From Saccharothrix sp. (lineage in GTDB: Bacteria > Actinomycetota > Actinomycetes > Mycobacteriales > Pseudonocardiaceae), in NCBI RefSeq assembly GCF_031180885.1, contig NZ_JAPSLK010000003.1, positions 263,444-327,443 of the forward strand: DNA of 64,000 bases, written 5' to 3'. Below are positions 49,492 to 56,300 of the stretch, one piece after another. Position 1 is the stretch's first letter. Every line of letters starts with the position of its first letter. A program made the translations under genes and the position numbers. Under the pieces are notes generated by a model that ran no database searches, had not been told where the DNA came from, and saw nothing but the letters and a program-made list of their open reading frames with translations.

Positions 49492-50709
49492 GTGGGTCCA
49501 CGCGAGGTTCCCGGGGTGCTGCTGGTCGGCACGCCCGCGACGAGCGTCCGCGGCACGTGCAACCGCAGCGGGCGGCCCGGCGACGGTTCGGTGCTGGTGG
49601 TCGAGACGCTCGGCCCGGACCTGTACGACACGATCGTCCGGTCGACCGCGGTGATCTGCGCCAGGGGCGGGCGCACCGGTCACATGCAGTCGCTGTGCCG
49701 GTCGCGGGGCATCCCGGTGCTGCGGGTGGCGCCGGAGGAGCTGGCCGGGATCGACGGCGAGGTCACCGTGCGGATCGACCGCCAGTCGGTGGTGCTGGGC
49801 GACGCGGCCGGTCTGGCCGCCCTGCCCGAGCCACCCGCCGTGACGCCCGAGGACCTGGACTCGGTGTGCGTGGTGATCGCGGACGTCACCGACATCCAGT
49901 CCACCAACGCGGTCACCCCGCGGGTCGAGCAGGTGGACACGTTCTTCATCCGCGAGGAGTTCGTGTGCCTGTCCGCGGGCCTGAGCCCGCTGGACGCGCT
50001 GCGCGCCGGCGCCGACGAAGCCGAGCGGTACGGAGCGGCCATCGCGGCGGAGTTGTGCGGGATGGTCAAGGAACTGCTCCCGGGCCAACGCCTGGTGATG
50101 CGCCTGCTCGACCTGCGCTCCGACGACGCCGCCCGGATCACCACGGGCGTGGCGGTCGACGACGAACCCAACCCCGAACTCGGCATGCACGGCGCCCGCT
50201 GGCTGGTCGAGGAGCCGCTGTACCCGCACGCGTTCCGCGCCCTGCGCGCCCACGTTGCCGAACGCCTGGGCCAGGACGTCGCGGCGCTGAGCTTCGCGGT
50301 GCCGTTCATCAACGACCCGGACGAGTTCCTGCGCCTGCGCCGCCACCTGGACCTGACCGAGGACACCCCGCTGTCGGTGTTCGTCGAGACACCCGCCGCC
50401 GTGCACCACACGGGCGAGTTCTGCGCGGTCGGGGCCAGCGAGATCTTCGTGGGCACCAAGGACCTGATCCAGTTCTACCTGGCCGCCGACCGGGGCAACC
50501 ACCTGGTCGCGTCGGTCTACCAGACCCGGCACCCGGCGGTGCTGGCCGGCCTGCGGCACGCCGTGGAGTCGGGCTTGGAGACCGGAACCCCGGTCCACGT
50601 CTTCGCCCTGGGCGCCGACCTGAGCCACTACGTCCAGCACCTGCCGACCGGCCGTTTCATGATGTGCACCGCCGAGCTGCAACAACTCGCCCACGCCGGC
50701 CGCCGCTGA
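49492..50709 (+). CDS. PEP-utilising-type protein: phosphohistidine domain plus PtsI-like barrel
   Basis: About 405 residues from GTG 49492. Residues ~35-75 are the swivelling PEP-utilising mobile domain, CARGGRTGHMQSLCRSRGIP, with His64 as the phosphocarrier (normally GGxTSH). Residues ~130-400 resemble the PEP-binding barrel of Enzyme I/PEP synthase: LVMRLLDLRSDDA, NPELGMHGARWLVEEP, LSFAVPFINDPDEFLRL, and VFVETPAAVHHTGEF, then FVGTKDLIQFYLAADRGN. The end lacks the catalytic CGE segment, reading HVFALGADLSHYVQ. Neither an ATP-grasp domain nor an HPr-binding domain is present. So it may move phosphate without PEP synthesis, or be a sensor. Function unknown. Confidence 0.68.
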   Translation: MGPREVPGVLLVGTPATSVRGTCNRSGRPGDGSVLVVETLGPDLYDTIVRSTAVICARGGRTGHMQSLCRSRGIPVLRVAPEELAGIDGEVTVRIDRQSVVLGDAAGLAALPEPPAVTPEDLDSVCVVIADVTDIQSTNAVTPRVEQVDTFFIREEFVCLSAGLSPLDALRAGADEAERYGAAIAAELCGMVKELLPGQRLVMRLLDLRSDDAARITTGVAVDDEPNPELGMHGARWLVEEPLYPHAFRALRAHVAERLGQDVAALSFAVPFINDPDEFLRLRRHLDLTEDTPLSVFVETPAAVHHTGEFCAVGASEIFVGTKDLIQFYLAADRGNHLVASVYQTRHPAVLAGLRHAVESGLETGTPVHVFALGADLSHYVQHLPTGRFMMCTAELQQLAHAGRR

Positions 50710-50715
50710 CCAGCC

Positions 50716-50887
50716 TCACGCCTGCGGCCGGAGCATGACCTTGCCGAGGTTGCGGCGGTCTTCGAGGTGGCGGTGGGTTTCGGGGGCCTGTTCCAGCGGG
50801 TACTCGGCGTCGACCGGCACGGTGAACACCAGGTGCACCGCGTCACGGGCCACAGTGGACAGCACGGCCTCGACCACCTTTCGCGGC
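50716..50887 (-). pseudogene. Zinc-type alcohol dehydrogenase/quinone reductase, C-terminal fragment
   Basis: The minus strand reads VEAVLSTVARDAVHLVFTVP, EYPLEQAPETHRHLEDRRNL and GKVMLRPQA. This is the end of an MDR-family quinone reductase. The N-terminal ~270 residues are missing. Upstream the sequence runs straight into a CGNR-type remnant. Confidence 0.7.
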
Positions 50888-50904
50888 CCCACCGTCTCAA
50901 ACCA

Positions 50905-51224
50905 CGCCCTGGACGAGCTGCGGCACCAGGTCCGGGTGCGCGGCGGCCTCGTTCACCACCTCGACGTCCTCGTTTGGGAACGGCACACCGGACATCCGCG
51001 CGCACCAGGCGGTAGACCGCCTCACGCACCTCGCGCACTCGGGCCAGTTGCGCGGCGGTGGCGAGGCGCGGGTCGACCAGGAGGCCCGCGGCGACCAGCC
51101 ACCGCGCGAAGGCCGCGCCGTCGGGGATCCGCTCGACGGGTTCGGCGTGCCGCCGACCGAGGGTGGCGACGAGGTTCAGGGACACCCGTCCGCCGTGCGG
51201 CGGGAACTCGGCAGACTCGCTCAT
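50905..51224 (-). pseudogene. ABATE/CGNR-type protein, frameshifted N-terminal part
   Basis: ATG 51224 opens FPPHGGRVSLNLVATLGRRH, then GAAFARWLVAAGLLVDPRLA and LARVREVREAVYRLVRA. After a one-base change near 51000 the domain continues PFPNEDVEVVNEAAAHPDLV up to a stop near 50910. This is the stress-linked ABATE domain of CGNR zinc-finger regulators. The CGNR zinc finger itself is lost at the junction with the quinone-reductase fragment. Confidence 0.62.
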
Positions 51225-51301
51225 GGTGCGGCACGCTACCGCGCCTCACCCCAGCAGCCGGGCTGTGCCGCGCCCCACCGCAGCACAGCCGGGCACGCGA
51301 C

Positions 51302-51712
51302 TCACGCCAGCAGCCGGGCGCGGAGTTGGCGGGCCTGCTTGGGCATGTTCCAGCCGAGCACACCCACGGGCACACCGCCCCGACGATGCACCGTCACGAA
51401 CCGACGCGCCTCGACATCCCCGTCCACCACCTCCATCTCACCGGCCGACACGCCGTGCCGGTGGATCCGGGCGTCGAACTGGTCGGTCCAGAAGAACGGC
51501 ACGGGCGCGTACGCGCGCTCCACCCCCAGGATGTTGTCCGCCACCGCAGCCGCCTGGTCGGTGGCGTTGGTGCGGTTCTCCAGCCGGATCGGGCCGAGCC
51601 GGTCGTGGTGCCAGCGGGCGACGTCGCCGACCGCGTAGACCCCCTCGGCGGGCCGGCAGTGGGCGTCGCACACGATCCCGTTGTCCAGCACCAGACCGCT
51701 GTCATCCAATCA
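51302..51712 (-). pseudogene. Ferredoxin reductase-type flavoprotein, C-terminal fragment
   Basis: The frame LVLDNGIVCDAHCRPAEGVY, AVGDVARWHHDRLGPIRLEN and ADNILGVERAYAPVPFFWTD is the last ~135 residues of a BenD/RubB-type NAD(P)H:ferredoxin reductase. The FAD- and NAD-binding parts are missing because the sequence changes at about 51712. It cannot be functional alone. Confidence 0.75.
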
Positions 51713-51795
51713 CTGCCCGACAGTGGTGGCGGGCGCTGTGACTGACCAGAGTTCATGTCGGTCTTGGCGGCGTCCTGACGCGTTAGGGTTCCTCT

Positions 51796-52410
51796 GTGAC
51801 GAGAGGTGAGGGTGTCAGTCTGGGCATGGTGGCCGCGCGTCGTCTGGCTGAGCTGGGTTGCTGCAAGATCGCGCCTGGGTTGACCGATGCGGAGTTCGCC
51901 GACATCGAGGGCGAATACGGTTTCGAGTTCGCCGACGATCATCGGGCGTTCCTCGCGGCGGGGTTGCCACTGAACAGCCCTTTCGAGCCGGAACCGGGGG
52001 TCAGCCATGCCTGGGAGAAGCCGTGGCCCGAGTGGCGTGACGGTGACCCTGAGGAGTTGCGTGAGCAGCTCAACTTTCCGGTTGAGGGCGTGTTGCGGGC
52101 GGTTGAGAGCAGCGGGCACTGGCGTCCGGCCTGGGGTGCGCGACCGGACACCCCTGAGGCTGCGGTGGCGGTGGCTCGACGGCTGCTGGCGGATGTGCCC
52201 AGGATGGTCCCGATCTATGCGCATCGGTTTCTGCCCGCAGGACGCGGCACGACCGGACACCCGGTCCTGTCCATGTGGGGAACGGACATCATCTACTACG
52301 GGGCTGACTTGGTCGACTACGTCAACCAAGAGTTCGAGGAACCTCGGCCCGAGCACCCGGACGACTGGTCGCCGCAGGCCACTGTGTCGTTCTGGCGCGA
52401 CTACCTGTGA
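51796..52410 (+). CDS. SUKH/SMI1-like domain protein
   Basis: A 204-residue soluble protein. The pattern GLTDAEFADIEGEYGFEFAD, DHRAFLAAGLPLNSPFEPEP, GTTGHPVLSMWGTDIIYYGA and VSFWRDYL fits SMI1/KNR4 (SUKH) proteins, in which the start EYGFxFPxDHRAFL and late WGTDIIYYGxDL are diagnostic. SUKH proteins are often immunity proteins for secreted toxins, but no toxin gene is close by. The GTG 51796 start is uncertain; ATG 51826 is possible. It lies in a patch of truncated genes next to a recombinase remnant, so it may be a transferred orphan. Codon use looks slightly less biased than in neighbours. Confidence 0.72.
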   Translation: MTRGEGVSLGMVAARRLAELGCCKIAPGLTDAEFADIEGEYGFEFADDHRAFLAAGLPLNSPFEPEPGVSHAWEKPWPEWRDGDPEELREQLNFPVEGVLRAVESSGHWRPAWGARPDTPEAAVAVARRLLADVPRMVPIYAHRFLPAGRGTTGHPVLSMWGTDIIYYGADLVDYVNQEFEEPRPEHPDDWSPQATVSFWRDYL

Positions 52411-52471
52411 CTGCGATACCGGTTTTGACGAAAGGCCGGACCGCGGCGTCCCTGTTGATGGTGTGATCGGT

Positions 52472-52855
52472 TCAGGCATCGCGGTGTCTCCGGCTCGGCA
52501 TCGTGAGGACGTTGTTGGCCGTGGTGTCGTGGGTGAGTTCGGTGATGACAGCGCAGAGCGTTGTGATCTTGGCTTTGAGTTGTGCCGCGGTGGCTTCCAG
52601 CGTTTGGATGTGTGCGCGGGCGTCGGCCAACTGGTGTTGTAGGGCTTGGATGTCGGTGGTGGTGGGGCCGCCGTTGTGGGCCTTGGCCTTGAACTCGGCA
52701 ACGAGGTCTGCATGGTGTTCGTAGACGCGGTGACGAGGTACGCCCGCTTCAGCAGCCAGTCTGGCGATGGTGAGACTGCCGTTGCTGCGATGCGGGGTGC
52801 CGACCAGCAGCCGTTCGGTGGCGTCGCGGATGAGTTGCTGCTCGGTGGCCAGCCT
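52472..52855 (-). CDS. TnpC-like helix-turn-helix coiled-coil protein
   Basis: About 128 codons. RLATEQQLIRDATERLL, then SLTIARLAAEAGVPRHRVYE (an HTH) and LVAEFKAKAHNGG, then a coiled coil (LQHQLADARAHIQTLEATAA). This matches the small third protein of Tn554-type elements, which aids recombinase orientation. The start is unclear because the frame stays open upstream through recombinase remnants. It may no longer be expressed. Confidence 0.55.
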   Translation of the reverse strand, partial: RLATEQQLIRDATERLLVGTPHRSNGSLTIARLAAEAGVPRHRVYEHHADLVAEFKAKAHNGGPTTTDIQALQHQLADARAHIQTLEATAAQLKAKITTLCAVITELTHDTTANNVLTMPSRRHRDA

Positions 52856-52859
52856 CGGT

Positions 52860-53445
52860 GTTGAACCAGGCGATGAAGGCGGGGATATCGTCGTTGATGC
52901 TGCCGGTGGTGCGGCAGCGAGAGGAGTCCAGCCACTCAGGTGAGCCCACTTGCCTGGCGGGAACAACCTGGTGCTGACCGACAGGTCTTCCAAGACGGCA
53001 TGGCCTTGGTGCTGTGCTCGTTGATGACCCAGGGGACGGTGTTCGGCGATCGTTCCCGCCGGTCTGGGCCGGCCTAGAGTCGCTGTCCGGACATGAAGAT
53101 CAGTCCGAGTTTCGGGTCGCGGGTCACGCAGCCGCGCAGCAGGTTTCGCGCTTCGCCGGTGCGGACGCCGGACAGATAGGCAACGACGAGGGAGCATGCG
53201 GTGGTGATGTGGCGGATTAGCGGCGCGATGCCGGTGACGTCGAGGGGCTGCTGCCGCCGGGAGCGGGTGTCGATCGTGGTGAACTGGGTGACGCGCAACA
53301 GGTCAGGCTCGACGTGCAGGCCGCTGTTGTCGAGCAACTGACAGAAGTGTCCTTTGTGGAGTAGTTCGCTGTCGATGTGTCCGGCGACGGCCGGCCCGGC
53401 CAGGTCGATATCGACACCGCCGGCCCGTCGCGCACACGCCGACAA
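52860..53445 (-). pseudogene. Tyrosine recombinase (TnpB-like) fragments
   Basis: The frame from 53445 gives ITTACSLVVAYLSGVRTGEA followed by RNLLRGCVTRDPKLGLIFMS, the conserved box with the first catalytic Arg in integrases of this group. It stops at 53074. Later pieces in other frames (AVLEDLSVSTRLFPPGK and DDIPAFIAWFNTEA) come from the same protein. No C-terminal HxxR...Y set is continuous. It is inactive. Confidence 0.6.
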
Positions 53446-53744
53446 CCCTGACCGGATACCTGCGCAGGATGCGGGCGGTCACCGAGGAAGGCTTTCACGT
53501 CGTTCGGGAAGCGCTCGACGAGCAGGTCCAAGCCGCGCTGGCCCGCCGCCGCATGAGCGTCGAGCACGGCACGCCGGACACGGACAAGGTCGAGCTGGAC
53601 ACGGTTCTGGGCGTTCACGCTGCTGGTGCGGCTGACCGAGCCGGCCCGTCTGCGGCTCGGCACCGACCGGGCATCCGTCTATGACACCGGTCGCATCGAC
53701 TCGGCCGGCAGGGCGGGTGCGGCTCGGCCTTCAGCACGGTCAAC
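53446..53744. other. Unassigned junction sequence
   Basis: Open frames on both strands (for example a plus-strand MRAVTEEGFHVVREALDEQV) look partly protein-like, but none could be assigned or shown intact. It lies between the recombinase fragments and the maleate isomerase stub. Confidence 0.4.
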
Positions 53745-53867
53745 TCACCGGTGAACCCCTTGCGCCGCCACCGCGAGGTTGTCCGGGATCTCCAAGGCCC
53801 GGTGGTCGACGACCTCCATCGTCACGTTCGAACTCGGCACGATCTGCCCGATCCGGTATGTGCTCAT
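53745..53867 (-). pseudogene. Maleate cis-trans isomerase/Asp-Glu racemase family, N-terminal stub
   Basis: ATG 53867 overlaps the FAH-gene stop (ATGA) and reads MSTYRIGQIVPSSNVTMEV, the start of maleate isomerase/arylmalonate decarboxylase-type proteins. After ~20 residues it diverges (DHRALEIPDNLAVAAQGVHR) and stops at 53745 after 40 codons. A normal protein has ~240. It would have turned maleate into fumarate at the end of the gentisate route. The truncation lies at the edge of the recombinase scar. Confidence 0.68.
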
Positions 53868-54682
53868 CGCGCGTCCACCACCGGGTTGCGCAAGGTCCCG
53901 ATGCCCTGCACCGAAGCCTCCACCACGTCCCCCGGCCACAGGAACTGCTGCGGCGTGAAGCTCGCGCCCACCCCCGCCGGCGACCCGGTCGCGATCACGT
54001 CACCGGGCTCCAGCGTCATGCCGGCGGTGATGTCCGCGATCAGCTCCGGGATCGTGAACAGCATGTACCGCGTGTTGGACTTCTGCTTCACCTCGCCGTT
54101 GACCCGCAACGACAGGTCCAGGTCGTGCGGGTCGGGCACGGCGTCCGCGGTCAGCACGGCCGGGCCGAAGGGCGCGTAGGAGTCCTGGCCCTTGGAGTAG
54201 AACCACTGCCCGGACCGCCGCTGGTCGCGCGCGCTGATGTCGTTGACGATGCTGTACCCGAACACGTGGTCCAGCGCGTCCGCCGCCGACACCCGCCGCG
54301 CGACGCGGCCGATCACCACCGCCAACTCGCACTCCCAGTCCAGCTGGGAGGTCAGCGACGCGTTGTGCAGGATCGGTTCCCCGGGACCGATGACGGCCGT
54401 GGCGGGCTTGCTGAACAGGACCGGGCGCTGGGGCAGTTCGCGCGCGGTGTCCAGGGCGCGGGCGGACTCGGCGACGTGCTCGGTGTAGTTCAGGCCGACG
54501 CCGACGATCTTGCCGGGCCGGAGCGGGGCGTGCAGGGTCACCGCGCTCAGCGGGAGGGTCGGGCCGTCGACCGGGGCGGTGACGTCGAGCACCGAGGAGA
54601 ACCCGGTGGCGACCACGGTGTCGCCGCGCAGTTCCCCGACCCGGCGCGGTCCGCCGCCGGTCGAGTACGTGACCAGGAGCAT
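53864..54682 (-). CDS. FAH-family hydrolase (maleyl/fumarylpyruvate hydrolase type)
   Basis: A 272-residue protein of the fumarylacetoacetate hydrolase family. PGKIVGVGLNYTEHVAESAR, RPVLFSKPATAVIGPGEPIL, LDWECELAVVIGRVARRV with the metal-binding Glu pair, and GYSIVNDISARDQ are the family signature. GDVIATGSPAGVGASF ends the active site. In context it should split the ring-cleavage product of gentisate into pyruvate and maleate or fumarate. It starts 9 bp after the dioxygenase gene and overlaps the isomerase stub, so these three form an operon. Confidence 0.9.
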   Translation of the reverse strand: MLLVTYSTGGGPRRVGELRGDTVVATGFSSVLDVTAPVDGPTLPLSAVTLHAPLRPGKIVGVGLNYTEHVAESARALDTARELPQRPVLFSKPATAVIGPGEPILHNASLTSQLDWECELAVVIGRVARRVSAADALDHVFGYSIVNDISARDQRRSGQWFYSKGQDSYAPFGPAVLTADAVPDPHDLDLSLRVNGEVKQKSNTRYMLFTIPELIADITAGMTLEPGDVIATGSPAGVGASFTPQQFLWPGDVVEASVQGIGTLRNPVVDAR

Positions 54683-54691
54683 TGTTCTCCT

Positions 54692-55801
54692 CTAGACCGG
54701 CTGGTGGCCGTCGTTGTCCGGGTAGGCCTCCTCGCGCCAGAACGCGAGCGACCGCATCACCGGGAAGTCGTTGAACGAGAACAGGCACGCGTCGTCGGAG
54801 TCGCTGCCGTTGGCGTGCTCGTGCCAGGCCCACGACGGCACGCAGAAGATGTCGCCCTGCGTCCAGTCGAACCGCCGGCCGGCGATGATCGAGTACCCGC
54901 TGCCCTTGGCCACGTTGTAGACCACGGACCCGGTGTGCCGGTGCGCCAGGGTCGCCTCGCCGGGGCGCAGCAACTGCATGTGGGCGCTCATGGTCGGCAT
55001 GACCGAACCGCCGGTCAACGGGTTGCTGTACTCCATGATCACGCCGTCGTAGGGCGACCCGTCGATCGCCTTCGCCGCGTTGCGCAGCGCCTCGTAGGTC
55101 GGCTCCCACGGGTAGGCGAGCAGCGGCGAGTACGGCTTGGTCCACGTGTCGCCGAACCCGTAGGGGCGCAACTGGCCCGCGCCGTAGGTCAGCAGCGACC
55201 AGTTCTCCACCTTCCCCGGCTCCTGGTACACGTTCGGGTGGACTTCGTAGAAGTTCGCGTCGAACGCGTTGACCAGCGGGATGTCCAGGCCGTCCTGCCA
55301 GATGCAGGGACCCTCGGCGGACTCGTTGCCGTGCTCGTGCCACGTCCAGTTGGGCGTGATGGCGAAGTCGCCGGGACCGACCTTGAGCTTCTGCCCGTCC
55401 ACGACGGTCCACGCGCCCTGCCCCTCGACCACGAACCGCAGGGCGGAGGCCTGGTGGCGGTGCGCGGTCATGGACTCGCCCGGCCCCATGACCTGGAGTC
55501 CGGTGTAGAGCAGGCCGACGGCGGCGGAGACGTCCCTGCGCTCGGGGTTGGTCAGCATCACCACGCGGCGGCCGGCGTCGTCGCCGGTGACCAGGTCGAG
55601 GGCGCGCAGGACCAGCGGGCGCAGGTCGGCGTAGCGCCACAGGGTCGGCACGGACTTGGGCCGCGGGTACCAGGGCTCGATGTCGTTGGCCACGGTCCAC
55701 AACGCGCCCGCTTCGTGCGTCGCCAGCTCGCGATAGAAGGCTTTCAGCTCCTCGTTGTCGGTGACCCTGGCCCGCCCGAGGACGTCGTCGCTGAGCGTCA
55801 T
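54692..55801 (-). CDS. Gentisate 1,2-dioxygenase
   Basis: A 369-residue bicupin iron enzyme. Cupin 1 has GPGESMTAHRHQASALRFVV and the paired GDFAITPNWTWHEHGN. Cupin 2 has LRPGEATLAHRHTGSVVYNV and GDIFCVPSWAWHEHANG. The first half also carries LWRYADLRPLVLRALDLV, typical of gentisate dioxygenases. It would open gentisate between C1 and C2 to maleylpyruvate. I choose ATG 55801, which has AGGAGC seven bases upstream, over an ATG at 55852. It is first gene of the leftward operon and divergent from the thioesterase/hydroxylase operon. Confidence 0.92.
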   Translation of the reverse strand: MTLSDDVLGRARVTDNEELKAFYRELATHEAGALWTVANDIEPWYPRPKSVPTLWRYADLRPLVLRALDLVTGDDAGRRVVMLTNPERRDVSAAVGLLYTGLQVMGPGESMTAHRHQASALRFVVEGQGAWTVVDGQKLKVGPGDFAITPNWTWHEHGNESAEGPCIWQDGLDIPLVNAFDANFYEVHPNVYQEPGKVENWSLLTYGAGQLRPYGFGDTWTKPYSPLLAYPWEPTYEALRNAAKAIDGSPYDGVIMEYSNPLTGGSVMPTMSAHMQLLRPGEATLAHRHTGSVVYNVAKGSGYSIIAGRRFDWTQGDIFCVPSWAWHEHANGSDSDDACLFSFNDFPVMRSLAFWREEAYPDNDGHQPV

Positions 55802-55907
55802 GGCAGCTCCTGTGTTGAATCGCGCCGCCTCCGGCGTCGCCGTAGTGCTCATTCTTGACGGTCGTCATGGAACCGCTATAGCGTCGGGCCTGTCAAGGGA
55901 GGGGTCC

Positions 55908-56300
55908 ATGGCCGACGCGCCCGAGGTCACGATCGAGCGGGTGGTGGAGTGGCACGACACCGACGCCGCCGGCCACCAGCACCACTCAGCCGTGCTCCGC
56001 TGGGTAGAGGCGGCGGAAGCCGAACTACTGCGCGCACTCGGCCTGGACTGGCTGTTCGGCCGCACGCCCCGAGTCCGCCACGAAGTCGACTACCGCGCCC
56101 GACTGCGGTTCGGCGAGACCGTGCGGACCCGCCTGTGGGTCGCCTCGATCGGCCGGACCTCCCTGCGCTACGCCTTCGAAGTGCACGGTCCGGAAGGACT
56201 GGCAGCACGCGGCCAAGTCGTCATCGCCCATGCCGAGCCGGACTCCGAGCGAGCGACGCCGTGGCCGCAGGACGTGCGGGCCGCCCTGGGGCCGTCATGA
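55908..56300 (+). CDS. Acyl-CoA thioesterase (hotdog, 4HBT-like)
   Basis: A 130-residue hotdog protein: VEWHDTDAAGHQHHSAVLRW has the Asp and the usual D-x-x-G-H pattern of 4-hydroxybenzoyl-CoA thioesterases, and VRHEVDYRARLRFGETVRTR and SLRYAFEVHGPEGL follow. Coupled by ATGA to the salicylyl-CoA 5-hydroxylase gene, it should release gentisate from gentisyl-CoA. ATG 55908 has AGGGAGGGG upstream. It is first gene of the rightward operon. Confidence 0.87.
   Translation: MADAPEVTIERVVEWHDTDAAGHQHHSAVLRWVEAAEAELLRALGLDWLFGRTPRVRHEVDYRARLRFGETVRTRLWVASIGRTSLRYAFEVHGPEGLAARGQVVIAHAEPDSERATPWPQDVRAALGPS

Larger units (their letters stand above)
52472..53445 (-). mobile_element. Degenerate Tn554-like recombinase module
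   Basis: A coiled-coil/HTH protein of the TnpC kind (52472-~52855) and broken tyrosine-recombinase pieces (~52860-53445) lie in the order and direction of Tn554-type tnpA-tnpB-tnpC sets. TnpA and most of TnpB are missing, and no terminal repeats were found. It probably marks an old insertion site. Confidence 0.55.

Noticed and set aside
51796-53445. Active integrative element with toxin/immunity cargo
   Set aside because: The recombinase is fragmented, no second recombinase or end repeats are present, and no toxin gene is visible.
53681-55858. Long plus-strand open frame opposite the dioxygenase and FAH genes
   Set aside because: Opposite strand has intact cupin and FAH motifs; this frame has none.
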